DNA of 64,000 bases from Cellulophaga sp. HaHa_2_95 (GCF_019278565.1 NZ_CP058988.1:4402001-4466000), one strand, 5' to 3'. Shown: positions 38,384-47,478, numbered from the stretch's first letter. The notes: generated by a model from the letters alone, not told the origin. A program made the numbers and translations.

Positions 38384-38989
38384 ATGAAAGCCTTTTTAAA
38401 ATTCATTGCTTACTTATTTCATCCTGTATTTATTCCGCTATATGGTAGTTTGGTCTATTTTCAAGTAACCAGGAAATATACCTCTTTGGAAATGCAAGTA
38501 GGAAACCTGCTGCCCATTTTTATCTTAACGGTTGTAATTCCAATTATTAGTTTTTTAATTTTAAGAAATATTGGCATTATCAATTCTATCGCGATGCCGA
38601 CCATAAAAGAACGTAAGTACCCCATCTACATCAGTATTATCTTATTATTCATGATTATCTATAAGGTAATCCCGAATAACTACACTATAGAGCTCTATTA
38701 CTACTTTATAGGCCTGATTATAGCCCTTTTTACAGTTTTAATGCTATTGTTTGCCAAATTCAGTAACAGTATCCACATGGTAGGCATTGGAAGCTTAATT
38801 ATGTACCTTATAAATTTAAGTGTACATTTTGAAATAAACCTCACGCTATCAATTAGTGTTCTTATTTTGTTTGCTGGTTTGATAGCTTCTTCAAGAATTT
38901 ATTTTAGAAGTCACTCAAAATTAGAAATATTCGGAGGCCTTATGCTAGGCGTAACCACACAATTTATAACCCTGAGTTATTGGCTATAA
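38384..38989 (+). CDS. PAP2-like integral membrane protein, degenerate catalytic motifs
   Basis: The 201-residue product has six hydrophobic segments and the size of a PAP2 phosphatase. The three PAP2 motifs are only partly recognisable: KERKYP where KxxxxxxRP is expected, SIHMVG where PSGH is expected, and SRIYFRSHSKLEIFGG where SRxxxxxHxxxD is expected. The third is the best preserved, with Glu for Asp. This suggests a divergent lipid-phosphatase relative whose activity is doubtful. It follows rpoN by 70 bases. Its stop codon overlaps the stop codon of the converging PorT-family gene (6 bases shared). Confidence 0.7.
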   Translation: MKAFLKFIAYLFHPVFIPLYGSLVYFQVTRKYTSLEMQVGNLLPIFILTVVIPIISFLILRNIGIINSIAMPTIKERKYPIYISIILLFMIIYKVIPNNYTIELYYYFIGLIIALFTVLMLLFAKFSNSIHMVGIGSLIMYLINLSVHFEINLTLSISVLILFAGLIASSRIYFRSHSKLEIFGGLMLGVTTQFITLSYWL

Positions 38990-39673
38990 AACATAAAAAA
39001 TAAGTCCCACTCTAAAAGGCTTAATCGTTATAACCTCGCCCGTATCTAGAAGTGTATCTTTTTTTAGAAAATCAGAAAGGGAATAATACAAATGAAGATT
39101 AAAGGTATTATATCCAAAGTTGAGTGTAAGTCCATATTGCAAGCGCTCTAAATCCGGGTTTGAAAAACCATCTCTATCGGTATCGGTCACTAATTTAGAG
39201 CGAGCACTAAAATTATAGGTAAATTTTACACCAGAGTAAATTCGGAAAAACTTATATTTAGAAGGGCTTGAGTTCCGCCAACGAAATTCAAACGGCACTT
39301 CTATACTGTGCATCTCAAACTTATTACGCTTATACAAGGATGCATCACTTTCTGCATAGTAGCTAATTACATCATTTTCATGCGTTACAATCAAATTAGA
39401 ATAGTAAGAGTTGACCGCATAGCCCAAACCTAGCCCTAAGGCTATTGTACGGCTGTTATTTAAAGGTAAATCTTTAATAAGGCCAATCTGTAAGCCATAA
39501 GAGAAATTCCTCTTAAAAACGTCCTGAGGCTTTTCTAACATAAAGTTATAATTTACCCCTAAGTAGAATTGATCTTCAAGATAATTTGTATCTCCAGAAG
39601 ATTCAAAAGAGTTCTCTTGACTTACTACTAAAACTGGTAGTAGAAAAAGCGCTACTAAAAATTCTTTTATCAT
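38984..39673 (-). CDS. PorT-family outer membrane beta-barrel protein
   Basis: The 229-residue product has a signal peptide (about 1-18, ending VVSQ) and alternating amphipathic strands throughout (LGVNYNFMLEK, YGLQIGLIKD, ALGLGLGYAVNSYYSN, RIYSGVKFTYNFSARSK, YGLTLNFGYNTFNLHLYYSL), ending RVGLIFYVL. This is the PorT/OMP_b-brl_2 barrel pattern. PorT (SprT) itself is needed for type IX secretion and gliding in Bacteroidetes; length and placement next to exbD genes are compatible, but paralogues in this family are many, so I leave the symbol empty. The secreted propeller protein in this window shows the organism needs a type IX system. Confidence 0.75.
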   Translation of the reverse strand: MIKEFLVALFLLPVLVVSQENSFESSGDTNYLEDQFYLGVNYNFMLEKPQDVFKRNFSYGLQIGLIKDLPLNNSRTIALGLGLGYAVNSYYSNLIVTHENDVISYYAESDASLYKRNKFEMHSIEVPFEFRWRNSSPSKYKFFRIYSGVKFTYNFSARSKLVTDTDRDGFSNPDLERLQYGLTLNFGYNTFNLHLYYSLSDFLKKDTLLDTGEVITIKPFRVGLIFYVL

Positions 39674-39706
39674 AGAATAAAGGTAGCTAAACAGCGAGTA
39701 TAAAAA

Positions 39707-39734
39707 AAGCGCTTCAAATAAATTTGAAGCGCTT
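39707..39734 (-). terminator. Terminator of the exbB-exbD operon
   Basis: AAGCGCTTCAAAT and ATTTGAAGCGCTT arms with a two-base centre, and seven Ts following on the minus strand. It separates exbD from the PorT-family gene. Confidence 0.88.
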
Positions 39735-39764
39735 ATATACTAATTTTGAAAGAAACTAATCTTA

Positions 39765-40247
39765 CTATCTAAGGTTATCAAAAGCAATACCCTCATAGGT
39801 AGTGTAGTTAACCTTTAAAGCATTTACTTTACGTAATTCTTCTTTAATATCAGAAATAATACCCATGTTTGCTTCTCTATCAACTTTCAATGATGTAGTT
39901 AATACATTTTGCAAATCTTCAGATTTCTTTGCTCTTTCTTGAAGTATGTAAGGACCTACTTCAGAAGGACTAGAAAACTTATCATTTAATTGGATTTTCG
40001 CCTCACTACCAAAAACTTTTTGGTATTCTTGAGTTGGTGCTCCAACATAAATAGTGATTACACGGTCTTTTTTCTCTAACTTCTTAATTTCACTTGCTTT
40101 AGGAAGATCATTCTGCACTTTTACAGAAGTATCTTTCATTACCGTAACGGTCATAAAGAAAAACAGAAGCATAAAAACGATATCTGGCAATGATGCAGTT
40201 GAAACCGCAGGGATATCACCATCTTTTTTCTTGCTAAATTTTGACAT
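39765..40247 (-). CDS. exbD: ExbD/TolR family protein (second copy)
   Basis: ExbD-type proteins couple the proton motive force, with ExbB, to outer-membrane transporters through TonB. The 160-residue product has a short cytoplasmic N-terminus, one membrane helix with the functional aspartate in SLPDIVFMLLFFFMTVTV, and a periplasmic domain of about 110 residues with DRVITIYVG and LKVDREANMGIISDIKEELR. It starts 19 bases after the longer exbD, so two non-identical ExbD subunits are made from one operon, common in Bacteroidetes. Confidence 0.93.
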   Translation of the reverse strand: MSKFSKKKDGDIPAVSTASLPDIVFMLLFFFMTVTVMKDTSVKVQNDLPKASEIKKLEKKDRVITIYVGAPTQEYQKVFGSEAKIQLNDKFSSPSEVGPYILQERAKKSEDLQNVLTTSLKVDREANMGIISDIKEELRKVNALKVNYTTYEGIAFDNLR

Positions 40248-40266
40248 ATCTTTTTAACTTTTACGA

Positions 40267-40893
40267 TTAATTACCACTTGAAGTTTCAGCTTCAGAGAAT
40301 TTCTGAGGAAATAATTCTTGTATTTTTCTCACTCTTTCTTTTAAAACTGCTTTAGCTTCATCAGAAGTTTCTGGATTCAAATACTCAGCTTCCATATCTG
40401 TAAAATTACGCTTGTAAAGTCTTTGAGACTCTCTGTTTCGTAATTCATTATAAGCTGCAACAATTTCATTCTGAACTGTAATATAAACTCCGTATTGTGT
40501 TTCTCTATCATTCTTTAAAGAAATAATAGCTTTGCTAGGGTTATCAGAAGATGCAATATCTTTTTTTCCCATACAATAGTTACAATACTCTTCGGTGCCT
40601 TTTGCAGCTCCTCCGTTATCAAGAAAAGCCATGGCTTTTTCTTTCAAACTTTTTATATCTGCCAGTTCATCCTCAACTAAAAGTTGTCCATTTTTATTGA
40701 TGTTAACAGTAAAAATATTCTTCTCCTTAATAATTGGTGGTGCTTCCGTAGGCGGCTCTAAAGGTGGCAACATACGATCTAAACCTGCATCTGTTTCAAT
40801 AGTAGTAGTTACTAGGAAAAAGATTAACAGTAAGAAAGCGATGTCTGCCATAGAACCGGCGTTAACCTCTGGTGGTGCTCCTCTTCTTGGCAT
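40267..40893 (-). CDS. exbD: ExbD/TolR family protein (first, longer copy)
   Basis: The 208-residue product has the ExbD layout: MPRRGAPPEVNAGSMADIAFLLLIFFLVTTTI, where the Asp in MADIAF is the proton-path residue, then a periplasmic domain. That domain is longer than usual and includes an insertion with two cysteines (EEYCNYCMGKKD, about 104-112) that the shorter copy lacks, and a helical C-terminal tail rich in Glu/Lys. The cysteine pair could form a disulfide in the periplasm. The gene follows the small membrane gene by 12 bases. Confidence 0.93.
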   Translation of the reverse strand: MPRRGAPPEVNAGSMADIAFLLLIFFLVTTTIETDAGLDRMLPPLEPPTEAPPIIKEKNIFTVNINKNGQLLVEDELADIKSLKEKAMAFLDNGGAAKGTEEYCNYCMGKKDIASSDNPSKAIISLKNDRETQYGVYITVQNEIVAAYNELRNRESQRLYKRNFTDMEAEYLNPETSDEAKAVLKERVRKIQELFPQKFSEAETSSGN

Positions 40894-40905
40894 AGTTATA
40901 TTTTA

Positions 40906-41343
40906 TTATTTGTTAAACATTTTTTTCACACCTGGCAATACCATTGAACCTACAGCAATAATCGTCAATATGAAGAACATATTTAAGAAGGTACCAATAG
41001 TTTTAATAGTACTTTCATCCGTAAGGATTCCAGTCTTCTTCTCCATAGCTTCAATACTAACATCTGTTCCGCTAGCGAAAACATATGATAAAATTGCTAC
41101 TACTATAAGACCACCTACTCCAATAAGAGTTCTCTTAAGGCCTTCTGGTGAAGAAAAAACATTTTTTAATCCGAAGAACAAACTAGCAAATACAGCTATA
41201 GCAAGTAAGATAAATGTAATAATGAACATAAAATTCATTGATCCATTACCTACAGTAACTTCAGATTCTTTTGCAAGCATTACCCATAAGACAAGTCCTA
41301 TGACGCTGAGTGCGATTAATATTATTTTAATTATCTTATTCAT
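40906..41343 (-). CDS. Conserved small integral membrane protein between exbB and exbD
   Basis: The 145-residue product has four predicted membrane segments (about 4-22, 34-60, 72-92, 118-138) and no motif that I recognise. It begins MNKIIKIILIALSVIGLVLWV. Its position inside the exbB-exbD-exbD operon, 23 bases after exbB and 12 before exbD, suggests a part in the same energising complex; this is inference from context. Similar small proteins sit at the same place in other flavobacterial exb operons as far as I recall. Confidence 0.8.
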   Translation of the reverse strand: MNKIIKIILIALSVIGLVLWVMLAKESEVTVGNGSMNFMFIITFILLAIAVFASLFFGLKNVFSSPEGLKRTLIGVGGLIVVAILSYVFASGTDVSIEAMEKKTGILTDESTIKTIGTFLNMFFILTIIAVGSMVLPGVKKMFNK

Positions 41344-41366
41344 TTTACTTAAGTATTAAGTGCGAC

Positions 41367-42158
41367 TTATTTTTTGTGATCTACCAACATATCAATCAAA
41401 GAGATTGATGAATCTTCCATATCATTTACAATACTATCGATCTTAGCGATAATGTAATTATAAAAAATTTGAAGAATAATAGCCACAATAAGACCAAATA
41501 CCGTTGTCAATAATGCTACCTGAATATCACCTGCAATAAGTGAAGCACTTAGGTTACCAACAGCTGCAATTTTCTCGAAGGCCTGAATCATACCAATTAC
41601 AGTACCCATGAAACCAAGCATTGGTGCAATAGCGATAAATAAAGATAACCAAGAAACGTTTTTCTCAAGTTGTCCCATTTGAACACCTCCGTAAGCTACA
41701 ACCGCTTTTTCAGCAGAATCGATGCTTTCACCAGCTCTATCTAAACCTTGGTAGTAAATAGAAGCAACAGGTCCTTTTGTATTTCTACAAACTTCTTTAG
41801 CAGCCTCGATACCACCAGAAGCTAGTGCATCTTCAACTCTTTGCTTTAATTTTGTAGTGTTTGTTGTTGCCAAGTTTAAGTAAATAATTCTTTCAATAGC
41901 AACTGCTAAACCTAGTATCAAACATAAAAGTACGATACCCATGAAGCCAGCTCCACCTTCAATAAATTTTTCTTTTAATACTTGAACAAAACCTCTTTCT
42001 GCTTCTGTTGCTGCTGCATCTTGAATCATTGTTGCTGCAGTCGCAATAGTTGCGGATAGGTTAGAAGTAATTGCATTTGCATTTACTTGAGCGTTAACAG
42101 TATTTGTGTTACATACAAATAACCCAGCCACTGCTAGGATAGAGAATAATCTTTTCAT
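41367..42158 (-). CDS. exbB: ExbB/TolQ/MotA family proton channel protein
   Basis: Partner of ExbD in the TonB-type energising complex of the inner membrane. From the ATG at 42158 the product is 263 residues: a cleavable signal-like N-terminus (MKRLFSILAVAGLFVCNTNT...AQ), then a periplasmic stretch, and three membrane helices (about 75-95, 165-190, 210-235). The helices include LSLFIAIAPMLGFMGTVIGMIQAF and LIAGDIQVALLTTVFGLIVAI, the family signature. An upstream TTG at 42167 stays in frame but is not needed. The signal-bearing N-terminus is a feature of Bacteroidetes ExbB. Confidence 0.94.
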   Translation of the reverse strand: MKRLFSILAVAGLFVCNTNTVNAQVNANAITSNLSATIATAATMIQDAAATEAERGFVQVLKEKFIEGGAGFMGIVLLCLILGLAVAIERIIYLNLATTNTTKLKQRVEDALASGGIEAAKEVCRNTKGPVASIYYQGLDRAGESIDSAEKAVVAYGGVQMGQLEKNVSWLSLFIAIAPMLGFMGTVIGMIQAFEKIAAVGNLSASLIAGDIQVALLTTVFGLIVAIILQIFYNYIIAKIDSIVNDMEDSSISLIDMLVDHKK

Positions 42159-42236
42159 TTCTTTCAAACTTAAATTAGATTAGTTAATGGGTTAAAGATA
42201 AAAAATTTTTACAATTAAAAAATTAAAAATTAAATG

Positions 42237-42324
42237 CAGAGAGGAAGGGATTCGAACCCTCGATACCCTTTTGAGGTATACACACTTTCCAGGCGTGCGC
42301 CTTCGACCACTCGGCCACCTCTCT
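42237..42324 (-). tRNA. tRNA-Ser (anticodon GGA)
   Basis: A class II tRNA with acceptor AGAGAGG/CCTCTCT and discriminator G, the D-arm GCCGAGTGGTCGAAGGC, an anticodon loop CTGGAAA (anticodon GGA), a long variable arm (TACCTCAAAAGGGTA) and T-arm GAGGG-TTCGAAT-CCCTT. CCA is not encoded. Confidence 0.96.
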
Positions 42325-42393
42325 ATTATTCAATTTTTCAAGGCGTCGAATTAACAAAAAAAAAAGTATTAAATAAAATTTCCAACGTTAATT

Positions 42394-43422
42394 TTAAACC
42401 ATCTCTCCTCGTAAAGATGTTTCAAAAACTGTTTTAAAGAGTTTATTAGAGATTCCATTGCCCAATAAATACATCAACTTAGTGATGGCCGCCTCTGTCG
42501 TAATATCCTTACCATTAATAACTTGCAGCTTCTGCAAATGCTCACTTGTTTCATATTGCCCCATAATAACACTCCCTCCAGAACACTGTGTAACGTTAAT
42601 AATATGGATTCCTTTTTTTATTGCTTTTTTTAAATTTTCTGTCAACCAACTATCCGTAGGAGCATTTCCTGAACCATAAGTTTCAATAATCACCGCTTTC
42701 AAATCTGGCGTTTCTAAAACAGCACGCAATAAATGCTCATTAAAACCCGGAAATAATTTTAAAATAGCGACATTATTATCTAAATTTTTGTGAACAATTA
42801 ACGTTTTTTTCTTTTTTGGCTTCAATAAATATTCCTTAAACACCTTTAAATGTACTCCAGATTCTGCTAATGGAGGGTAATTTAAGGAACCAAATGCTTG
42901 GAAATGCTCTGCACTAAACTTAGTGGTTCTATTTCCACGATACAATTTGTATTCAAAATACAACCCTACTTCTTGAATTACAGACACTCCTTTTGCTTGT
43001 AAAGCGGCAATTTGAACAGAGGTAATTAAGTTCTCTTTAGCATCTGTTCGCAAATCTCCAATAGGCAATTGGGAGCCCGTAAATATCACGGGTTTGGTTA
43101 AGTTTTCCAACATGTAACTTAATGCAGAAGCAGAATAACTCATGGTATCACTTCCATGGAGCACCACAAATCCATCATATTGAGCGTAATTATCTTCAAT
43201 AGTTTCTGAAATGGATACCCAATGACTCGTATTAATATTAGAAGAATCTATTGGTGTTTCAAAAGAATGACTTGATATCTCGCAATCTAATTGCGTTAAT
43301 TCAGGAATATTTTTCTTTAATTTTCCAAAATCAAAAGCCCTCAAAGCTCCCGTTTTGTAATCCTTTATCATCCCTATAGTACCACCCGTATAGATTAAAA
43401 GTATTTTAGTTTTCTTAGTCAT
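42394..43422 (-). CDS. ansA: Type I (cytoplasmic) L-asparaginase
   Basis: Hydrolyses L-asparagine to aspartate and ammonia. The 342-residue product has the first catalytic threonine in IYTGGTIGMI, the second with its Asp in VVLHGSDTMSYSASAL, and the FTGSQLPIGDLRTDAKENL region. No signal peptide, so cytoplasmic and of the lower-affinity type I class. It lies 10 bases after tatD in the same direction, so the two are probably co-transcribed. Confidence 0.95.
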   Translation of the reverse strand: MTKKTKILLIYTGGTIGMIKDYKTGALRAFDFGKLKKNIPELTQLDCEISSHSFETPIDSSNINTSHWVSISETIEDNYAQYDGFVVLHGSDTMSYSASALSYMLENLTKPVIFTGSQLPIGDLRTDAKENLITSVQIAALQAKGVSVIQEVGLYFEYKLYRGNRTTKFSAEHFQAFGSLNYPPLAESGVHLKVFKEYLLKPKKKKTLIVHKNLDNNVAILKLFPGFNEHLLRAVLETPDLKAVIIETYGSGNAPTDSWLTENLKKAIKKGIHIINVTQCSGGSVIMGQYETSEHLQKLQVINGKDITTEAAITKLMYLLGNGISNKLFKTVFETSLRGEMV

Positions 43423-43432
43423 TATAACTCAT

Positions 43433-44200
43433 TTATATTCCAAATACTTCTTTAGAATTAGCTGTTGTTATTGCCGCAATATCCGCTATTGACCTATCAT
43501 ATATCGTAGCCATTTTTTCCGCTACCTTAACTAGGTAGGCACTTTCATTTCTTTTTCCCCTAAATGGCGTTGGCGCCAAATAGGGTGCATCTGTTTCTAA
43601 AACAATATGATGAAGGTCTATTTCATTTAAAAATTGATCAATCTTACCATTTTTAAAAGTAGCTACACCGCCAATTCCCAATTTCATATTGTAACCAATA
43701 GCCTTTAATGCTTGCTCTTTAGAGCCGGTAAAACAATGAAAAATTCCGAATAAATCAACGCCCTTTTCTTCTTCCAAGATTTCAAATACTTCATCAAACG
43801 CATCTCTACAATGAATAACGATGGGTAGTTTTTCTCTTTTAGCTATTTTGATTTGCATCCTAAATGCCTCTTGTTGTTGCCTAAGAAAGGATTTATCCCA
43901 ATACAAATCAATTCCAATCTCTCCTATTGCATAATAGGTATGCTTCTTAAGCATATCCTCAATATGCGCTATTTCCTCTAAATAATTTTCTTTGACATGC
44001 GTTGGATGCAATCCCGTCATCAAAAACATATGGTCCGGAAATGCCTGCTCTAATGCAATCATAGATTGCGTATAGGTAGAATCAATCGCAGGAATAAAAA
44101 AACGTTCTACTCCCGCTGCTATCGCATTTTTAACAGCCAAATCTCTATCCTCATCAAATGCTTCACTGTATAAGTGCGTATGCGTATCTGTAAATATCAT
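43433..44200 (-). CDS. tatD: TatD family metal-dependent DNase
   Basis: The 255-residue product is a TatD-type TIM-barrel hydrolase with metal ligands in FTDTHTHLYSEAFDED (HxH), YAIGEIGIDLYWDKS (Glu), PIVIHCRDAFDE (His), FHCFTGSKEQA (His) and VLETDAPYLAP (Asp). All are present. TatD/YcfH proteins are 3'-5' exonucleases or deoxyribonucleases linked to DNA repair. The start ATG is 37 bases from the divergent aspartic protease gene. Confidence 0.94.
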   Translation of the reverse strand: MIFTDTHTHLYSEAFDEDRDLAVKNAIAAGVERFFIPAIDSTYTQSMIALEQAFPDHMFLMTGLHPTHVKENYLEEIAHIEDMLKKHTYYAIGEIGIDLYWDKSFLRQQQEAFRMQIKIAKREKLPIVIHCRDAFDEVFEILEEEKGVDLFGIFHCFTGSKEQALKAIGYNMKLGIGGVATFKNGKIDQFLNEIDLHHIVLETDAPYLAPTPFRGKRNESAYLVKVAEKMATIYDRSIADIAAITTANSKEVFGI

Positions 44201-44237
44201 GGTACAAAAATAGCCTTATCTTTATCAAAAAAAAACC

Positions 44238-44681
44238 GTGAAGAGTCTCAAAAAGTTTTTAAAAGAAAAAAAATACCTTAAAATACCCCTAGTTTTAACC
44301 AGTACCAACCATTTTGAGATCAAAGCCAAAATAAATAATATAGAAGGGCGTTTTATTCTTGATACTGGCGCTTCTAATACCTGCGTAGGTTTTGACAAAA
44401 TAGAATTATTTAATTTGACCTCTAAAGAATCTAGCATAAAAGCCGCTGGTGCTGGCGCAACAAATATGGAAACCTTAATTTCCACTAAAAACAGTATTGA
44501 AATAGGGAAATGGAAGCTAAAAAAATTGAAAATTGTACTTTTTGATTTAGTTCATGTCAATGAAGCTTTAACCAATCATAATGCCCAACCTGTCGACGGA
44601 ATTATTGGAGCCGACTTATTAAAAAAAGGAAAAGCGGTAATAGATTATGACAAAAAAGTACTTTACCTAAAGCAAAAATGA
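44238..44681 (+). CDS. Retropepsin-like aspartic protease (clan AA), single domain
   Basis: The 147-residue product has the aspartic protease half-site FILDTGASNTCVG (about residues 38-50) and VDGIIGADLLKKGKAVIDYD near the end, the pattern of single-domain, dimer-forming retropepsin-like enzymes. There is no signal peptide or membrane segment, so it is likely cytoplasmic. It begins at a GTG (44238). The substrate is unknown, and activity needs dimerisation, which is inferred from the single DTG motif. Confidence 0.82.
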   Translation: MKSLKKFLKEKKYLKIPLVLTSTNHFEIKAKINNIEGRFILDTGASNTCVGFDKIELFNLTSKESSIKAAGAGATNMETLISTKNSIEIGKWKLKKLKIVLFDLVHVNEALTNHNAQPVDGIIGADLLKKGKAVIDYDKKVLYLKQK

Positions 44682-44776
44682 AGAATACCTAAATTTTAAG
44701 CAGAATACCCCACATCAATATTATAAACAAAAAATCTTATCTACTTTTACCCCAAACATTTAACCTCACCATTGCT

Positions 44777-46129
44777 ATGCTTATATTATCCCCTGTAAAG
44801 AAAATCGGCTTTCTTTTAGCCTTTAGCCTGCTCGCAAGTTGCGCAACAGAAAATGACTATACGGAGATCACCACAGAAGCAGAAGATCAAGAATTAAAAT
44901 CAACACTAATAAAGCTTTCTGGAAGTTTAAATTACTACGAGTTACCTAATAGCACAGATTATTCTAAAATACCGGCCGACCCTAAGAACCCGATTACAGA
45001 AGAAAAAGTAGCATTAGGTAAATTGTTATTTCATGAAACGGGAATTGGTCTAGATGGAAAAACAGAAACCAACAAAGAAACCTACTCATGCGCCAGTTGC
45101 CATCATAGCGCAGCAGGCTTCCAAAGTGGAATTCAACAAGGTATTGGAGATGGCGGTATGGGTTTTGGCACCTTTGGAGAGTCTAGAATCATAGACCCAC
45201 TATACACAGAAGACATGATTGATGTTCAGCCGATAAAATCTCCAACGGTTTTAAATACTGCTTACCAAAAACTCATGCTCTGGAACGGCCAGTTTGGAGC
45301 AACGAGCAAAAACATAGGCACTGAAGCCAATTGGACCGAAGGCACCCCAAAAGCAGTAAATCTTCTTGGTTTTGAAGGAATTGAGACGCAGGCGATTGCA
45401 GGACTTTCTGTTCACAGAATGACTTTAGACAAGACTTTTTGCGACTCTAATCACTACAGCACCCTTTTTGACAAGGCTTTTCCAGAAGTAGCTATCACAG
45501 AAAGATACTCCTTAGTGTATGCTGGTCTGGCGATTGCAGCCTACGAGAGGACAATTTTATCTACCGACACAAACTTTCAAAATTGGATTAAAGGAGATGT
45601 AGACGCCATGACTTCCGACGAAAAAAAAGGAGCTATTCTATTCTTTGGAAAAGCAAAATGCTACCAATGTCATAACGGACCCGCATTAAATTCTGAAGAA
45701 TTTTACGCTTTAGGAATGAAAGATTTAGAAGGCCCTAACGTACATGGCATCATAGATGATGTTACTAAAAAAGGGCGCGGAGGGTTTACCAATAACCCTT
45801 CTGATAACTATAAATTTAAAGTTCCGCAATTATACAATTTAACAGATGTTCATTTCTTTGGACACGGAGGGAGCTTTACCTCTGTGAGAGATGTGATTAC
45901 CTATAAAAATGAAGCCTCAAAAGAAAATGCTGAAGTAGCAGCGTCAGAATTATCTGGAAAATTCACTCCGCTAAACTTAACCGAAGAAGAAATAGATTTT
46001 TTAACTCTGTTTATAGAAATAAGCTTATCTGACAAAAACCTGAATAGGTATGTACCAAGCACATTGCCCACAGGACTTTGTTTTCCTAATGCAGACCCTA
46101 CCTCTAGAGAGGACATGCATTGCAATTAA
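44777..46129 (+). CDS. Di-haem cytochrome c peroxidase family lipoprotein
   Basis: The 450-residue product has a lipoprotein signal (LLAFSLLASCATEN, Cys at about 23), then an MauG/cytochrome c peroxidase region with two haem motifs, CASCHHS (about 109) and CYQCHNG (about 297). Conserved stretches include VALGKLLFHETGIGLDG, DVQPIKSPTVLNTAY and FKVPQLYNLTDVHFFGHGG. These enzymes reduce hydrogen peroxide or oxidise protein side chains in the periplasm. Which of the two applies here is open. It is convergent with sucB, with a bidirectional terminator between. Confidence 0.92.
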   Translation: MLILSPVKKIGFLLAFSLLASCATENDYTEITTEAEDQELKSTLIKLSGSLNYYELPNSTDYSKIPADPKNPITEEKVALGKLLFHETGIGLDGKTETNKETYSCASCHHSAAGFQSGIQQGIGDGGMGFGTFGESRIIDPLYTEDMIDVQPIKSPTVLNTAYQKLMLWNGQFGATSKNIGTEANWTEGTPKAVNLLGFEGIETQAIAGLSVHRMTLDKTFCDSNHYSTLFDKAFPEVAITERYSLVYAGLAIAAYERTILSTDTNFQNWIKGDVDAMTSDEKKGAILFFGKAKCYQCHNGPALNSEEFYALGMKDLEGPNVHGIIDDVTKKGRGGFTNNPSDNYKFKVPQLYNLTDVHFFGHGGSFTSVRDVITYKNEASKENAEVAASELSGKFTPLNLTEEEIDFLTLFIEISLSDKNLNRYVPSTLPTGLCFPNADPTSREDMHCN

Positions 46130-46144
46130 AAACACAAGCACAAT

Positions 46145-46184
46145 AAAAAAGCCTCAAGATTGCAATAATCTTGAGGCTTTTTTT
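46145..46184. terminator. Bidirectional terminator between the peroxidase gene and sucB
   Basis: A-run, AGCCTCAAGATT, loop, AATCTTGAGGCT, T-run. Confidence 0.92.
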
Positions 46185-46205
46185 ATAATTTAAAAGTGTA
46201 TGCTA

Positions 46206-47426
46206 TTATAATTCTAAAGCTTTATTTGTATTACCTTCCATTAGTAATTCTACTGGATTCTCTAAAGCTTCCTTAATTGCTACTAAGAAACCTACAGATT
46301 CCTTACCATCAATTATTCTATGATCATAAGATAATGCCACATACATAATTGGTGCCGCAACTATTTCCCCATTACGGACAATAGGACGCTCTACAATATT
46401 ATGCATTCCTAAAATCGCACTTTGAGGAGGGTTAATAATTGGAGTTGATAACATAGAACCAAATACACCACCATTAGTGATCGTAAATGTACCCCCTGTC
46501 ATTTCATCAACAGTGATCTCACCTTCTCTAGCACGAATAGCTAAGCGTTTTACCTCTGCTTCTACCCCTCTAAAAGTTAAGTTTTCTGCATTTCTAATCA
46601 CAGGAACCATTAATCCTTTTGGACCAGAAACTGCAATACTAATATCACAGAAATCATAGGTAATCATTTCTTTACCATCAATCATAGAATTCACGGATGG
46701 GTAAAGATCTAAAGCTCTAACTACTGCTAATGTAAAGAATGACATAAAACCTAAACCAACACCATGCTTGCTTTTGAAAGCTTCTTTATGTTGATTTCTC
46801 AATTCGAAAATAGGAGACATATCTACTTCATTGAATGTAGTCAACATTGCCGTTTCATTCTTAACGGAAACTAAACGTTCTGCCACTTTTCTGCGTAGCA
46901 TTGATAATTTAGATCTACTTTCTCCTCTTTTGCCACCTGTTGGTGTTCCCATTGAAGGAACTGCTTGAACAGCGTCTTCTTTGGTTATTCTACCATCTTT
47001 ACCAGTGCCTTTAACCGCACTAGATTCCATTCCTTTTTCTGCTAATATTTTCTTTGCCGCTGGAGACGCAGCTCCAGATGCGTAGGTTTCTTTTGCTTGT
47101 ACAGGCTGTGGTGCTTTCTTCTCTTCTTTTGGAGCTTCTTTCACTTCCTCTTTTGCTGCAGGTGCTTTTGAACCTCCTGAAGGTTTCTCAGCACTTGTAT
47201 CAATTAAACAAACAACTTCCCCAACAGCAACAGCATCACCTTCTTCTGCTTTTAAAGTGATAATACCACTTTCTTCAGCAGGCAATTCTAAGGTTGCTTT
47301 ATCTGAATCTACTTCTGCTATTGCCTGATCTTTCTCTACATAATCTCCGTCTTGAACTAACCAAGCAGCAATTTCAACTTCCGTTATAGATTCCCCTGGT
47401 GAAGGAACTTTCATTTCTAAAATCAT
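46206..47426 (-). CDS. sucB: 2-oxoglutarate dehydrogenase E2 (dihydrolipoyl succinyltransferase)
   Basis: E2 core of the 2-oxoglutarate dehydrogenase complex, passing the succinyl group to CoA. The 406-residue product has one lipoyl domain (about 1-78) with the lipoylated lysine in [10 protein letters not shown], an Ala/Pro/Glu/Lys linker, a peripheral-subunit-binding domain (about 117-152, [12 protein letters not shown]...DGRITKEDA), and the catalytic domain ending with the His motif [16 protein letters not shown]. It follows sucA by 52 bases on the same strand. Confidence 0.97.
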   Translation of the reverse strand: MILEMKVPSPGESITEVEIAAWLVQDGDYVEKDQAIAEVDSDKATLELPAEESGIITLKAEEGDAVAVGEVVCLIDTSAEKPSGGSKAPAAKEEVKEAPKEEKKAPQPVQAKETYASGAASPAAKKILAEKGMESSAVKGTGKDGRITKEDAVQAVPSMGTPTGGKRGESRSKLSMLRRKVAERLVSVKNETAMLTTFNEVDMSPIFELRNQHKEAFKSKHGVGLGFMSFFTLAVVRALDLYPSVNSMIDGKEMITYDFCDISIAVSGPKGLMVPVIRNAENLTFRGVEAEVKRLAIRAREGEITVDEMTGGTFTITNGGVFGSMLSTPIINPPQSAILGMHNIVERPIVRNGEIVAAPIMYVALSYDHRIIDGKESVGFLVAIKEALENPVELLMEGNTNKALEL

Positions 47427-47478
47427 TATTGTATAATTTTAATTTTTAACCTGTATCTTTTTTTCTTTCTTTAATAAC

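Noticed and set aside
40595..41359. 254-residue frame on the plus strand opposite exbD and the small membrane gene
   Set aside because: It mirrors hydrophobic and charged stretches of the real genes on the other strand and has no motif.
42165..42172. TAAGTTTG on the minus strand as an exbB promoter
   Set aside because: It lies only about seven bases before the chosen ATG, too close for a normal leader; probably chance.
42234..42437. Open frame on the plus strand through the tRNA-Ser gene
   Set aside because: It is the antisense of the tRNA (the familiar MQRGRDSNPRYPFE artefact), with no support as a protein.
44205..44212. TATTTTTG on the minus strand as a tatD promoter
   Set aside because: It is five bases from the tatD ATG, so it would imply a leaderless transcript starting inside the gene; not supported.
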